A stretch of 23,844 nucleotides of DNA, taken from positions 1,497,486-1,521,329 of the forward strand of contig FN649748.1 in assembly GCA_000310025.1 (NCBI GenBank). The letters are read 5' to 3'. Positions 11,738 to 20,197 of the stretch are shown one piece after another (position 1 is the first letter of the stretch; every line of letters begins with the position of its first letter). A program made the position numbers and the translations under genes. The notes under the pieces were generated by a model. That model searched no databases. It was given only the letters and a program-made list of their open reading frames with translations, and had not been told where the DNA came from. Origin of the DNA: Ectocarpus siliculosus. Taxonomy: Eukaryota > Sar > Phaeophyceae > Ectocarpales > Ectocarpaceae.

Positions 11738-14700
11738 TCCGCCTCGCCGGCTCTGGGACGTCGAGGGAGAAGTCGCGGTACAGCTCTCGCCGTCGCCTGG
11801 AGTAGGAGCACTTCGTGCACGTGAGGGTGGCCTGGCGGGAGCGCGCAGGCAATGGCGGCGGAGGCGGGAGCATCGTGTCCGAACCAGAGGGAAAGGGCGG
11901 GGGGTAACAGGATGATTACGTCAGCGATCACACTGCGCTGAAGGATTGGGTTTATCAAATGACGCCAAGGGGCGAGCGAGCGAGCGAGCGAGCGAGCGAG
12001 AGAGAGAGAGAGAGAGAGCTCGATGGCGTGATGTGCCAACAGCGAAGCGTTTTTTGCCCCTCCTCCGGCATGCTTGAAGGGCTTTAGGTCACGAAAATAC
12101 AGCAGCGCCAGCGGTCACAACCGAGCAAGTCCGTCGTCTTCCTCTCTTTCAAGCGGCAAGCGACACGGCAGGCAGCAACCCGACAGCAGAACGTCGATGT
12201 GAGATCGGCAACTACGGTAGTCTCGTAGAGGTACTTGTACAACCACGTGATTACGATACGAACGTAGACCAAACACTATTTTCCTCGTTCGAGACAGTAA
12301 CCACCGTCGAAGGGGATGCGTTGAAGCCTTTGCAGCAGCGAGTGGGAGACAAACCGGTTTCTACCAAATTTCAAGCAGATACATCTAACAACAACAAAGA
12401 ACGACAACATCGCCACGCGTACCTCGACCTCGGCGTGGAAGTGTCTCGTGGTCGGCATGAGCCGCTCCTTCTGTCGTAGCGCCTCTTCGTCTTCTCTACC
12501 CCCCTCCGGCCCCTCGCCGTCCTCATCCCCACCCTCCGTTCGTGTCTCCCCCCTGGCCGTTGTCGTCGTCGTCGACAGCTTTGGCGCCGTAGGAGGCGAT
12601 GAAGCAGCAGCAGTAGTGCCGTTGCGATCGTCATCGCTACAGCTGCCGTCGGAATCCAAGTCGAACACCTCAAAAACACCACCACCACCACCACCACCAC
12701 TACCATTACGGCCACCGCCGCCGCCGCCACCGTCGCCGCCACTTCCAGCACTACCGCTAGCGGTGGCGGTGGCGGAGGCGGCGGCTGCAGCAGCTTCAGC
12801 GGCAGCAGCGAAGTCCTCGCCGTCGTCCCAACCTCCGCCGTAAACGTCGGGCTCCTCCCGCCCCTCGTCTCCCGAGTCGGTGGAGCTGAGATCGACCATC
12901 GTCACCCCACCGCCGCTATCGCCACTACCAATGTCACTACCACCGCCACCACCACTACCAAACCCCCCATCGCCGCCGCCGCCGCCGCCGCTACTTGTTT
13001 TTCGGGTTCTGCCGGATCGCTCCGCTCCCACCGCCACCTCCACCTTCTTCCCTTTGTCCCCACCTCCGCTCACAGCAGCAGCAGCAGCAAGAGGCTTTCC
13101 AACGTACCCGGCGGCGATGTCCAGGCGGGGTTGCGTCTCTTCGTGCAGGACGTTAACGAGGTCGCCGAGAAACTCGTGGGCGTCTTGCTGGAGGTTACCG
13201 GCGAAACGGTCTCTGTTCGCAGCGAATGGGCAGCAGGCGAAAGGGGCGGGGGGGGGGGGTAAGGTACGCCAGGCGGGGGTAGGGCACGCCGACAGATACC
13301 CGCTGTTCTGGCGCTGTTGTGGTAGATGCGTAGTGAGAGAAAGGCTGCGACGCCGCATGCGGACACAAGTACCACAGCCGACAGCACCAGAGACAGACAA
13401 GCAGAGTAAGGTCGCGAAACACACGCGAGAAACGAATGCCAATGACAACAGAAAACGCACACACACATATCTGGCAGTAGTTGTGTTGCGTCTTCCGCAA
13501 GTAGCCTGAAGTCGGAGACTGACCGGACCCTGTCGTCCAACCTCCTCCGGGCCGGGGGGGGGGTGACGATGACGACGACAAGAAAGCGTGCTGTACGAAA
13601 AAACGCACTTAAGAGACGCCGCCGCACATCACGGCAACAGGGCCAAAACCAACCAACCAATCACAACACGGCGCCGGCGACGCTGACAACCGACGGCGAC
13701 TCACGAGTGCCTGTCCATGGCCCTCTTGAGCGGGGACGCGTCCATCAGCCCGTGGGATCCCCTCGCTTCCAGGGACAGCCGGAGCAGGGCTTCGTACAGG
13801 ATGGGCGGTAGCGGCGGCGGCGTAGGCGTATCGCCTCCGTCCTCATCGTCGTCGTTCACCGCCACCGCTCGCGGGTGTGGAGAGTCTTCATGTTGGGGTG
13901 TTTCGTGTGTGCACATGGTGATCGTGCGTCCGGTCCGGTAGAAGAGGTGGGGGGGAGCGAAAACGCAAGACGAAAGGCAGAGGTGTCGACAACATTGAGA
14001 TGTGCGGTCTTAGGGTGCAAAAGAATAGCATCGGCACATCAACTCTTTTGGCTTCTTACGTACGGGTACCTTGGGGGGCGATCGACCTGCCATATAATCC
14101 ATGCCGAAGTTGCCCCCCGTGCGCAATCTACATACCGCGGCGTCTTTCCTTATTATTGCACGCAATCTTAGGGAGAGACGAAGAAAAGGCCAAAAAAATG
14201 CATGGGGCTTGCTGACCGAGTGCGGGTCGTGCGCGTCGACAGAAAGGAGGGAGAGCGAGTATCAAAAAACGCATAGCCTATCGACACAGAACTCGCTCAT
14301 GTGCCACATTGCACCCATCACGAGGCGGACTAGCCTCCTTCGACCGTTCGCCAGTCCTTATTCTCCCCGGTTTGGCTGTTGGTGAGTATCGTAAACCACC
14401 CAAAAGCGGACAACGAGCCCCTACCGTCGCCGTCACCGCGGTCACCGAGAATTTCTCGGGGGGGTGCAGCAAGCAAGGATTTTCATCACGTTCCCCGGGC
14501 AAGTCACCTCGGATATCGATCGCATCGTCGCCGCCCCCGTCGCCGCCTCCCGCGACATCAACACGGTCGCCGTCAACGCCGCCGGTGGCCGCTGGCGGCG
14601 GCGGCTTTAGCATGGCGAGGACCCAGCACTTCCGGCGGAGATCGCCCACGAAGCCAGACAGCGACAGCAATCCCTGGGGGCGGGTGTCCGTAAAGCATCG

Positions 14701-15576
14701 ACTGGAGTGTTTTAGGGCGGGTTCGATCGCTTCAAGGTGTGGACGAAGCAATGAGGGGATATTGTGGGAATGACGGGAGGACCGGGGGGGGGCACGAGAA
14801 CGCGATTTTCCCCAGCTGAAGTCTGCATCCGAAAGGAAAGGCCTGATTGGGCTTCCTGGACGCGCCGTCATCGCTTGGTTGATGAAAAGGGCTGTGCACC
14901 ACGCGAACATATCTACACGGAAAAATTGCCATTCCTTCCAGCATCGTCCGGCCACGCCACGGCGGAGGGCACAGCACAGCACGTGACAGTACGGCCAGCT
15001 AGGTTCGCGAGCGGCAGGACTTGAGCCTTTTTTTTTGGAGGGGGGCACCAGCCGGTGACTACCACAAAGAGAGTCCGTTTCTACTCCGTTGGACACATGT
15101 CAGGACAAGCTTTTCGAGCACAGGGGGAGTACAGACGTTACGGTAAAGGGCAGACGTCAGGGCTGGCTTTCAAGAATAAAAGGAGGAGCACAGGAGTCAG
15201 GGTAATGGGCAGAGGTCAGGACCGGCTTTGCAAGACCCAAAGGGGGAGTACAGGAGTATAAGAGTACTGGACAGATGTCAGGACCCGCAAATCAGAGCAA
15301 TACAGGACAACCCAGCCGGACAACAAAGAAATGGACCATTCGCAACAGCCAATACCAACGAAGCACACGACCAGCGATACGGAACCGTCACCCGACCTGC
15401 AGGCAGGCGTTGAGGTAGCACGTGTTGCCCATGTTGCGGAACCCCTCCCTGCGCGACAACGGCTCGCGGTGTGTCATGTACCTCGTCAGCTGCTGCCCTC
15501 CTCCTCCTCCCCGTCCTCTTCGGTCGTTCCTTTTCGATAAGAGGGGCCGAACGAACAAGCAAGCCTTGAGGTCATG

Positions 15577-15663
<87 letters not shown>

Positions 15664-16524
15664 CAGAAAACAAAAAAGAAAAAACGCAGATAAAGCACCA
15701 TCGGCAGTAGCAGCAGCCCCTCTGCTTGTCTCTCGCACCCAACAACTCAGCCGCCCCGTCCCCCCTCATAAGCTACAGCAGTAGCGCTCACCAGCAGCTT
15801 TCGATGCTGCCGCTCTTGCTGTGGATGCCACCCCTCCTGTCGGCCGCCGCCGCCGCCCCTTTAAGCAGAGGCGGGGCCGGGGGGGACCCGCCGTTGCCGC
15901 GGGCGGCAGGGGAGGTGCCGCCAATTCCCGCCTCCCGCCTCCGTCTGTTTGTCTGGAACCTGCCTCCAACGCCGCTGCCGTAGCACCGGCCGCCGCCGCC
16001 GCCGCCACCGCCGCCACCGCTGTCGTTGTTGTTGCGGATGCCGGGACGGCCAATGTTGTTGCTGTTGCTGTTGCTGTTGGTTTCGCTGTGGGTGTTGCTG
16101 CTGCTGTTGGCCTCCTCCGCCTCTGATAGCTGTGACACCAAGGCGAGCAAGGGGGAAAGAATGTCAAGGACCAGTGTTGCTGTCGACATGCGAAGCGGTA
16201 GCAAATACCTATGATTCGTTCTTCGTCATGCGTAGACATGGTACGCACTGGACCGATCTCACCAACCGTTGGGAACAAAACAACCGCACCAGAAAAACGG
16301 GCAACGTCCATCCCCTGTTGCGAACGAGTTGCGACACCACACTTTGCGCTTTTTATCAGCCGCACCAGCAATCGGCGGTCCCGCCGTCTCACAGTCTCTC
16401 TCATTCTTGGCTCGTTCGGGGTCTTACGGCATATTCACGTCTACGATGTTTACCGCCTGCTGTCGTCATAAGATTGCGTTTGACACTTTCGAAATATGGT
16501 ATGGCTTCGTTGGCACACAGGAGG

Positions 16525-16572
<48 letters not shown>

Positions 16573-19500
16573 CGAGAGAAAGACAGAGAGAGACAGGGAG
16601 ATAGCGAGAGAGAGAGAGAGAGAGAGAAAGAGAGACAGAGAGAAAGAGAGACAGAGAGAAAGAGAGATGCATCATAGGGCTCCCGTAGCTGGCATTCTAA
16701 CAATCCTAAAAATCGAAAATTGAAGAGGTTGAACTCGACGAATGACGACGTTGTCCAGGAAGATAAAACACTTTGTCGGAGAGGGTTTAGACTCCACCCG
16801 CCTCCTTGTTACCTGATGTTCGCATTCTTCTTTATAACGGAGACGGGAAGAACCCCGTGACAAAAAAAACGTCACTTGCTTCTGACCTTAGCAGCTGAAC
16901 AGCACAAAACTAAAATAAACGAACGTCGTTATGTACCCGGGCGCGCGAATCCTAAACGCGAGTACAGAAAAAATGGGAGGCGGTGGAGAGATCGATACAA
17001 CAGGCTTACGGCGTTTCAGGGGCATCGGTCGGCTGTCGTGATTTCTGGCAAAGGCATTTGATCCTATGTCTATTGGACGTGGCATCTTCGCCGGGGGCAC
17101 CAGAAACGAAAGTACACCACACCACCTCGGGGGGCTGGACATCGATCAGCTACCGCTTCTTCCATGAAAATTCAGAACCAGTCATACTTCTCTCTCTCTC
17201 TCTGAAGTTTATACGTCTTCATGAAACGCTCAGTCTTCGGGATAACTTGCGTGCCGAAAGTTCTTCGACTACGCGTTGATACAAAAAAAAATGCGTTTGC
17301 TCTGTCTCTCTTGTCTGTCCGTCTGAATGTCTCCCGTTCCCTTCCGCGGACTCAAACTCCATCATATTTCGAACTTTCTGCATCATCGCTGGCCATACAA
17401 CATACAACAACCGAGTCTTCTTGTTGATCGGTCCAAAGGAAACAAGAAACTGACTTCACACAGCAGCCGTGGATGAGACAAGTCGGGCAGCAAGCAGCGT
17501 TATTTTTTCTAGCGACGGCGTCGACAGGATGAAAAACCAAATATCACCTCTTCGTCGTCGCAGCCGGCTCTGTAGCCCCGACGATCATTGCCCGATCCCC
17601 GGCGCTCCAGCCCTCCTCCCCCCCTGTACAGCGTACCCGAAGACATCGCCCCCATGCCGCCCAGAGCCGATCGGTGGCGTTTAGCATCACCGCCAGCGGC
17701 ACCACCGGCCGCAGCCGCTACCGACGCCATTTTTTTCCCGCGCTTGCCGCCGCGGGAGGCTTGAGCGGGGGGGCGTGAGACCAGGTTAAGCGTGTTCAAC
17801 GGCTTAAAGGCTTTCGTTCTCGGCGTGCCGCCTCCTCCGCTTCCACCACCCCGCTTGCGACCGCCGCCGCCGCCGCCGCCGCCGCCACCGCCGCTCTCAA
17901 GTCGGTACGCCTCCTTCACCGACGCAAGAAGCTCTCGCGAGTCGGTCGTGGAGTCTGTGACGATGCGCATGTTCCGCGAGACTAGCTGCACCTCTCCGTT
18001 CGCTTCTTGAGGCGGGACCTCGAGATCGGACAGCTGTCAATAGCACAGCAAAGACAGCAGCCACAACGTGGTGAACGCAGTCAGACGGATACTACAATAG
18101 TTGATCAAGAAGGTGTGCTTGAGAGCGGCTTCGTGTTCGGTCGGCAGCAGCAATCAACAAACGACTTCACCACCACCACCACCACCACCACCACCACCAC
18201 CACCACCACAGCGACAACAAACACGCACGTTGATATTTTCTCCTAGTTACCGGCGGGGCGATCGTCTTGAGTTCCGCGTCGCCGCTACCACCACCACCAC
18301 GGACAACGACACCGCCACCACCCCCACCCCCACCTTCATCTTGCTCTTGCTGCCGGCGGTGATCGTCTTGCTGTCCGCGTCGAACCTTAGCCTGTCCTCA
18401 AGGACCGCCTGGCCGACGGGCCGGTTGGTCGTCTTCCTCGAGTGGAGCACTCGACACTTCGCCTGCACACACACACACACACACAGACTGACGTCTTTTC
18501 ATTGGTCCGCCGGTTAACGCGGTCGATGCTAATATTAAAGACACACACACCACGCTGTGACGGTTAGCGCGGTCGATGCGAATAACAAAGAAACACCAAC
18601 GCGCGCGCGATTTTGAATCGTTCCTGCATGCGTCGTCGGGCTGAGGCACGGCCAATATTTGTAGTTGAATATTTTATTGATATGTATTTTCAAAGATGTC
18701 GGTTGTTGCTCGTTTGACAGCTTGCCAAGGCCTCTATTTGGGAAATGTACTACTAGTTTTACTGTGGACGTTAGGTTCTTGACGGCTGTCAAGGGGTCAA
18801 ACTGCGACAACCGACATCTTTCCCGGCCGATGCTGTCTATATTTATCCGACGTTTGGTGTGATTGTCTAGCCGACGTTAAAATGCGATTCGCACACATGG
18901 CATACATACGAATGCATAGTGTAGGTGTTGTCATGGCACCTGCGTATCTTATCGGAACCGTGCTACTTCCAAGGCAGAGGCATATGTGTCAGGCCATGCC
19001 ACCTTTTTCGTAGGTCTGAACACTATGTAAACATGTAAACACACTGGTGTGACAGTAGACTAATACGTCCGTCGTTGATGGTCGTGTACTACAAGCTACA
19101 CGGTCGGAAGACATAATGATTTGCTGCTCAAGAGGTGATGGCGCGATACTTGAAGTGACTGCTGAGGGTCTATAAGTTGGGTGAAAACACACACAGCTTC
19201 ACGGCCCGACAGTAGCAGCACGGCCACTGCTGCGAACGGCACGTGTGGTATGGTGTGGGCTTCAGCTCTCGCGGGGTGCAAGAGGTCCCGAAGCAATCTG
19301 CTTCATTGCACCGAATTTCGAAAATGGGACGGGTGTTTTGTTCGTGTTCATTTCGACAGACAAATAAACACATCCGCATTGACGCCACACACAATCGCAC
19401 TTGGATTTTTACATCCACGCGCTCCAGTTATCCATGCATAAGGCCCAGGTCATGTAGAAACGACGGGGTATAGCTATAGTGGTGCGATGCAGCGGTCGGA

Positions 19501-19671
19501 TGGATGCCATCAACTGCGCTGCTTTACTTCAGATCGTTGGATCGTTGGCCATTTTTTGAATTTTTTCTGCGCATCGAATTTGCAAATTTTGAAAACCACT
19601 CGCGGGCAAAGTGCCTTCAGCCGCCCCGCATTCAAACAGAAAAAAGATCTTACCTTGATGGACTTGCTCAT
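7432..19671 (-). CDS. USP37-like ubiquitin-specific protease (12 coding exons)
   Basis: Predicted deubiquitinase (peptidase family C19), about 1,643 residues. Model, in transcript order: 19671-19654, 18462-18334, 18033-17548, 16129-15792, 15529-15397, 14673-14508, 13885-13705, 13212-12423, 11831-11616, 10540-9530, 9201-8797, 8490-7432. All introns are GT-AG and every phase agrees. Domain order: PH-like (about 8-95); basic Gly-rich linker; Cys box GFRNMGNTCYLNACLQ (nucleophile C361); QQDAHEFL (492-499); zinc ribbon C752/C755 and C825/C828; LHVKRF (848-853); UIM at about 1285-1302; UIM at 1311-1327; NZF finger (1341-1360); His box AGHYVTD (H1498); YDDSVVS (D1554). A PH domain plus UIMs inside the catalytic fold is the layout of animal USP37, and the stretch AMDRHSDRFAGNLQQDAHEFL resembles that family closely. 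Gly/Pro/Ser-rich inserts make it longer than animal homologues. Likely nuclear (clusters such as GGKRGKK). The substrate is unknown. The weakest parts are exon 1 and the end of exon 2. Confidence 0.9.
7499..7604 (-). repeat. 48-bp in-frame tandem duplication in protease tail
   Basis: 41 identical bases recur with a 48-base period (7499-7539 and 7547-7587), and a third copy starts at 7595-7604. It encodes DDDVCEGLSPCVPCRV twice, each unit with a CxxC pair, just after the catalytic domain. Confidence 0.95.
8512..8545 (-). repeat. Intron-end motif ATGAGTA + C-rich tract, copy in protease intron 11
   Basis: In the transcript sense it reads GCAAAACATGAGTAACACC followed by a C/T-rich tract, about 25-50 bases before the exon 12 acceptor. 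Nearly the same string ends the window in a U1-70K intron (23815-23844), and a related one lies in the R1 repeats. Confidence 0.6.
8797..9201 (-). CDS. Protease exon 11: charged insert, start of first UIM
   Basis: 135 codons with no stop. It begins EKENSSAAAGG, has a polar segment (RSHKLHNNVCLGPDGKVDYL), then Gly/Ser-rich sequence, a basic patch (FKRKRR) and the acidic end DDDNEKQ. That end forms the front of a ubiquitin-interacting motif completed by exon 12. Donor GTGTGA; phase 0 on both sides. Confidence 0.85.
9530..10540 (-). CDS. Protease exon 10: second zinc pair and long insert
   Basis: 337 codons. ELSLRCERCGHDRVRAEHS completes the zinc ribbon, and LPGALVLHVKRFK is the conserved USP strand. 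About 300 residues of Pro/Gly/Ser/Ala-rich insert follow, ending RRERVAK before the donor GTGATT. The insert includes SYVKLSSPVSVPLELDLERF, which resembles the core strand of USPs after LHVKRF. Confidence 0.92.
10535..10740 (-). repeat. R1 repeat, copy A (protease intron 9, 3' end)
   Basis: Shares a 51-base core (10663-10713) with copy B (48 of 51 identical by eye) and with copy C at 23647-23703. The copy runs into the exon 10 acceptor and its first six bases. In transcript sense it contains GACTATGAGTACACC and a long C tract. Confidence 0.85.
11058..11219 (-). repeat. R1 repeat, copy B, with decoy splice acceptor
   Basis: Same order of segments as copy A: a GGTCAG|GAGCTT acceptor-like end (11058-11070), a GAGAGAG tract, then the core (11140-11190). 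It lies in the same intron, about 480-520 bases upstream of copy A in the transcript. It lacks copy A's G/C-rich middle and the ATGAGTA segment. Confidence 0.85.
11616..11831 (-). CDS. Protease exon 9: first half of zinc ribbon
   Basis: 72 codons. ATLTCTKCSYSRRRRELYRD gives the first CxxC pair of the USP zinc ribbon and is followed by FSLDVPEP. A nine-Gln tract and a Gly-rich run come next, then LLDSFFQPS, matching the DSL-x-x-F-F segment of USPs. The donor is consensus GTGAGT. Confidence 0.92.
11709..11735 (-). repeat. CAG-codon repeat coding nine Gln
   Basis: (CTG)9 on the plus strand, translated as Q9 in exon 9 of the protease between SLDVPEPARRK and a Gly-rich run. Confidence 0.9.
11971..12018. 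repeat. (GCGA)n followed by (GA)n microsatellite
   Basis: About seven GCGA units pass directly into a GA run. It lies in protease intron 8 and is a pyrimidine-rich tract on the transcript sense. Confidence 0.9.
12423..13212 (-). CDS. Protease exon 8: QQDAHEFL motif and acidic insert
   Basis: One base plus 263 codons. DRFAGNLQQDAHEFLGDLVNVLHEE is a canonical USP block. A long insert follows, rich in Gly, Ala and Asp. It carries two SUMO-interaction-like segments: VTMVDLSSTDSGDE (about 587-600) and VFEVFDLDSDGSCSDDD (about 663-679). The exon ends PTTRHFHAEVE, the strand leading into the zinc ribbon. Confidence 0.92.
13705..13885 (-). CDS. Protease exon 7: catalytic-domain helices
   Basis: Two bases, 59 codons and two bases. 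An acidic start (NDDDEDGGD) leads to LPPILYEALLRLSLEARG and MDASPLKRAMDRHS, matching the short helical segment before QQDAHEFL in USPs. The consensus donor GTGAGT splits a Ser codon that exon 8 completes. Confidence 0.88.
14508..14673 (-). CDS. Protease exon 6: catalytic-domain helix and insert
   Basis: 55 codons plus one base. GLLSLSGFVGDLRR matches the helix that follows the Cys box in USPs (the LQ-LF-x-x-P-x-F-x-x-D-L region of USP37). It is followed by a Gly/Asp-rich insert. Acceptor CCCCCAG, donor GTGACT. Confidence 0.85.
15091..15310. repeat. Degenerate minisatellite of about 59 bp, 3.5 copies
   Basis: Units start at about 15091, 15148, 15207 and 15269, each opening GGRCASANGTCAGG and containing a GGGGGAGTACAG-like segment. 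Unit lengths are 57, 59 and 62 bases, and the last unit is partial. It lies in intron 5 of the protease. Confidence 0.8.
15397..15529 (-). CDS. Protease exon 5: catalytic Cys box
   Basis: One base plus 44 codons. It contains GFRNMGNTCYLNACLQ, the USP Cys box, with the nucleophile encoded at 15421-15419 (TGC). The donor GTCGGG lies directly after LQ. The acceptor AAAAG at 15531-15530 was chosen because it completes the split Trp codon and follows a clear pyrimidine tract. Confidence 0.92.
15578..15661. repeat. Pure (CAG)28 repeat, CTG in protease intron 4
   Basis: 28 uninterrupted CAG units on the plus strand, CTG in the transcript. The host intron is only 262 bases (15530-15791), and the repeat ends about 47 bases before the acceptor of the exon that carries the catalytic Cys. 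Confidence 0.95.
15792..16129 (-). CDS. Protease exon 4: low-complexity linker
   Basis: 112 codons plus two bases. It begins LSEAEEANSSS, then has Ser/Asn and Gly tracts, and ends SIESC. The acceptor has a strong pyrimidine tract and CACAG; the donor is GTGAGC. The linker is unstructured and not conserved. It is supported by the exact phase fit to exons 3 and 5. Confidence 0.8.
16521..16668. repeat. GA-rich microsatellite
   Basis: A pure GA run at about 16527-16569 is followed by interrupted GAGA/GACA/GAAA units to 16668. It lies in protease intron 3 and is CT-rich in the transcript. Confidence 0.9.
17548..18033 (-). CDS. Protease exon 3: end of PH-like domain and basic linker
   Basis: 162 codons. 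It begins LSDLEVPPQEANGEVQLVSR, followed by the putative C-terminal PH helix (SRELLASVKEAYRL), then a Gly-rich linker with basic clusters (RKR, GGKRGKK, KRHR) that may serve nuclear import. Acceptor TTGACAG; donor GAG|GTGATA; both phase 0. Confidence 0.85.
18168..18209. repeat. (CAC)14 microsatellite
   Basis: Fourteen CAC units in protease intron 2 (GTG in the transcript). Confidence 0.92.
18334..18462 (-). CDS. Protease exon 2: first half of PH-like domain
   Basis: 43 codons (AKCRVLHSRK...SKSKMK). The acceptor is a TG-repeat ending in CAG. The chosen donor is AAG|GTGGGG at 18333, which keeps phase 0 and joins KMK to LSDLEV of exon 3, matching the strand order of the USP37 PH domain. An alternative donor GTAACT at 18250-18245 would extend the exon, but the extension needs a different reading frame. 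Confidence 0.65.
18466..18485. repeat. (CA)10 repeat at protease exon 2 acceptor
   Basis: It reads (TG)10 in the transcript and leads straight into the CAG acceptor of exon 2, so it forms the end of the pyrimidine/TG tract of intron 1. It also abuts R2 copy 1. Confidence 0.85.
18484..18529 (-). repeat. R2 repeat, copy 1 (protease intron 1)
   Basis: A 46-base element whose sense strand begins GCATCGACCGCGTTAACCGG and ends GACGTCAGTCTG. 44 of 46 bases match copy 3 in U1-70K intron 2. It lies about 20 bases upstream of the exon 2 acceptor and contains a TTAAC branch-point-like string. Confidence 0.9.
18561..18579 (-). repeat. R2 repeat, partial copy 2 (protease intron 1)
   Basis: 19 bases, sense GCATCGACCGCGCTAACCG, identical to the start of copy 3. 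Both neighbouring copies are preceded by a TG-rich and TTT/ATT-rich stretch, which suggests a larger tandem unit. Confidence 0.85.
18692..18821. repeat. Imperfect inverted repeat, hairpin-forming
   Basis: Arm 18692-18718 (AAAGATGTCGGTTGTTGCTC...) pairs with arm 18796-18821; the first 15 bases are perfectly complementary and the rest have few mismatches and a bulge. A second small stem CTTGAC-GGCT-GTCAAG lies at 18778-18793. It lies in intron 1 of the protease. It may be a MITE remnant or a structured intronic RNA; no target-site duplication is visible. Confidence 0.75.
19654..19671 (-). CDS. Protease exon 1: start codon and six residues
   Basis: ATG at 19671-19669 followed by codons for SKSIK, then the donor GTAAGA. 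It was chosen because it ends in phase 0, joins in frame to exon 2 (acceptor CAG at 18465-18463), and gives MSKSIK-AKCRVL, similar in layout to the short start before the PH domain in animal USP37. It is too short to prove by sequence alone. Confidence 0.6.
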
Positions 19672-20121
19672 ATTAGGCCGGACGGCACCCCCGCGCTGCT
19701 TGTGCAAGCGCCCACCCCTCAAGGATGAGGAGAGACAGAGATAATGGTCATGGCCAGAGAGGTGTGCACGCGGGGGACTCGCAGTTGAGAATATCGTATT
19801 AACCGTACATACCTTCCCCCTTTCTTTTTGTGCTCGTTCGATATGTGCACATATGTACTTGTAATCTCCTCTGGAGACCCCCCCTCTCCGGGCCACGGCC
19901 ACAGCCCCGGCCGGCAGCAGGACAGCAGAGCGAACACGCCAAACTCGCCAGGACAGAGAAGGAGGATCCCGTGCGCGTCCTGCGTTGCTAAATCACAAGA
20001 AGGATCTGTTGTTGTTCTCTGTGCACGTACGTCCTGGTTGGGCGGAGCGAGAGAGAGCAAAAGAAAGAAATCAACTTAGTCTTTTGGCCCCGGTGGGGAG
20101 CAAGACACCAAGGCAGCCACG
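19672..20121. promoter_or_regulatory. Probable bidirectional promoter (protease / U1-70K)
   Basis: 450 bases separate the proposed start codons of two divergent genes, so both promoters and both 5' UTRs must lie here unless there are untranslated upstream exons. It contains a perfect 14-base palindrome ATATGTGCACATAT (19841-19854) and a C/T-rich stretch at 19815-19830. I see no convincing TATA box for either side. Confidence 0.6.
19719..19751 (-). other. Possible 11-codon upstream ORF in protease 5' UTR
   Basis: ATG at 19751-19749 reads MTIISVSPHP and stops, about 47 bases before the proposed main ATG. It counts only if transcription starts upstream of 19751, which is unknown. Confidence 0.25.
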
Positions 20122-20197
20122 ATGAACAGGCGTAACACCCCTCGGGGGCAGATGTCCATGGGGAAGGGAGGACCGGCCATCCAGATGATGGAGGGAG
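20122..20197 (+). CDS. U1-70K exon 1 (start)
   Basis: 25 codons plus one base: [17 protein letters not shown]..., then donor G|GTGAGC. The single leftover base joins CC of exon 2 to form an Ala codon, in frame with [10 protein letters not shown]. The N-terminus of U1-70K varies between lineages, so homology cannot confirm it. The ATG at 20892 in exon 2 is the alternative start. Confidence 0.65.

Noticed and set aside
15578-15661. Poly-Leu, poly-Cys or poly-Ala coding from the CTG repeat
   Set aside because: The repeat lies between a good donor (after exon 4) and the exon 5 acceptor whose phases match, so it is intronic.
16496-16723. Arg/Glu-rich protein from the GA repeat
   Set aside because: It is only a translation of a microsatellite inside intron 3.
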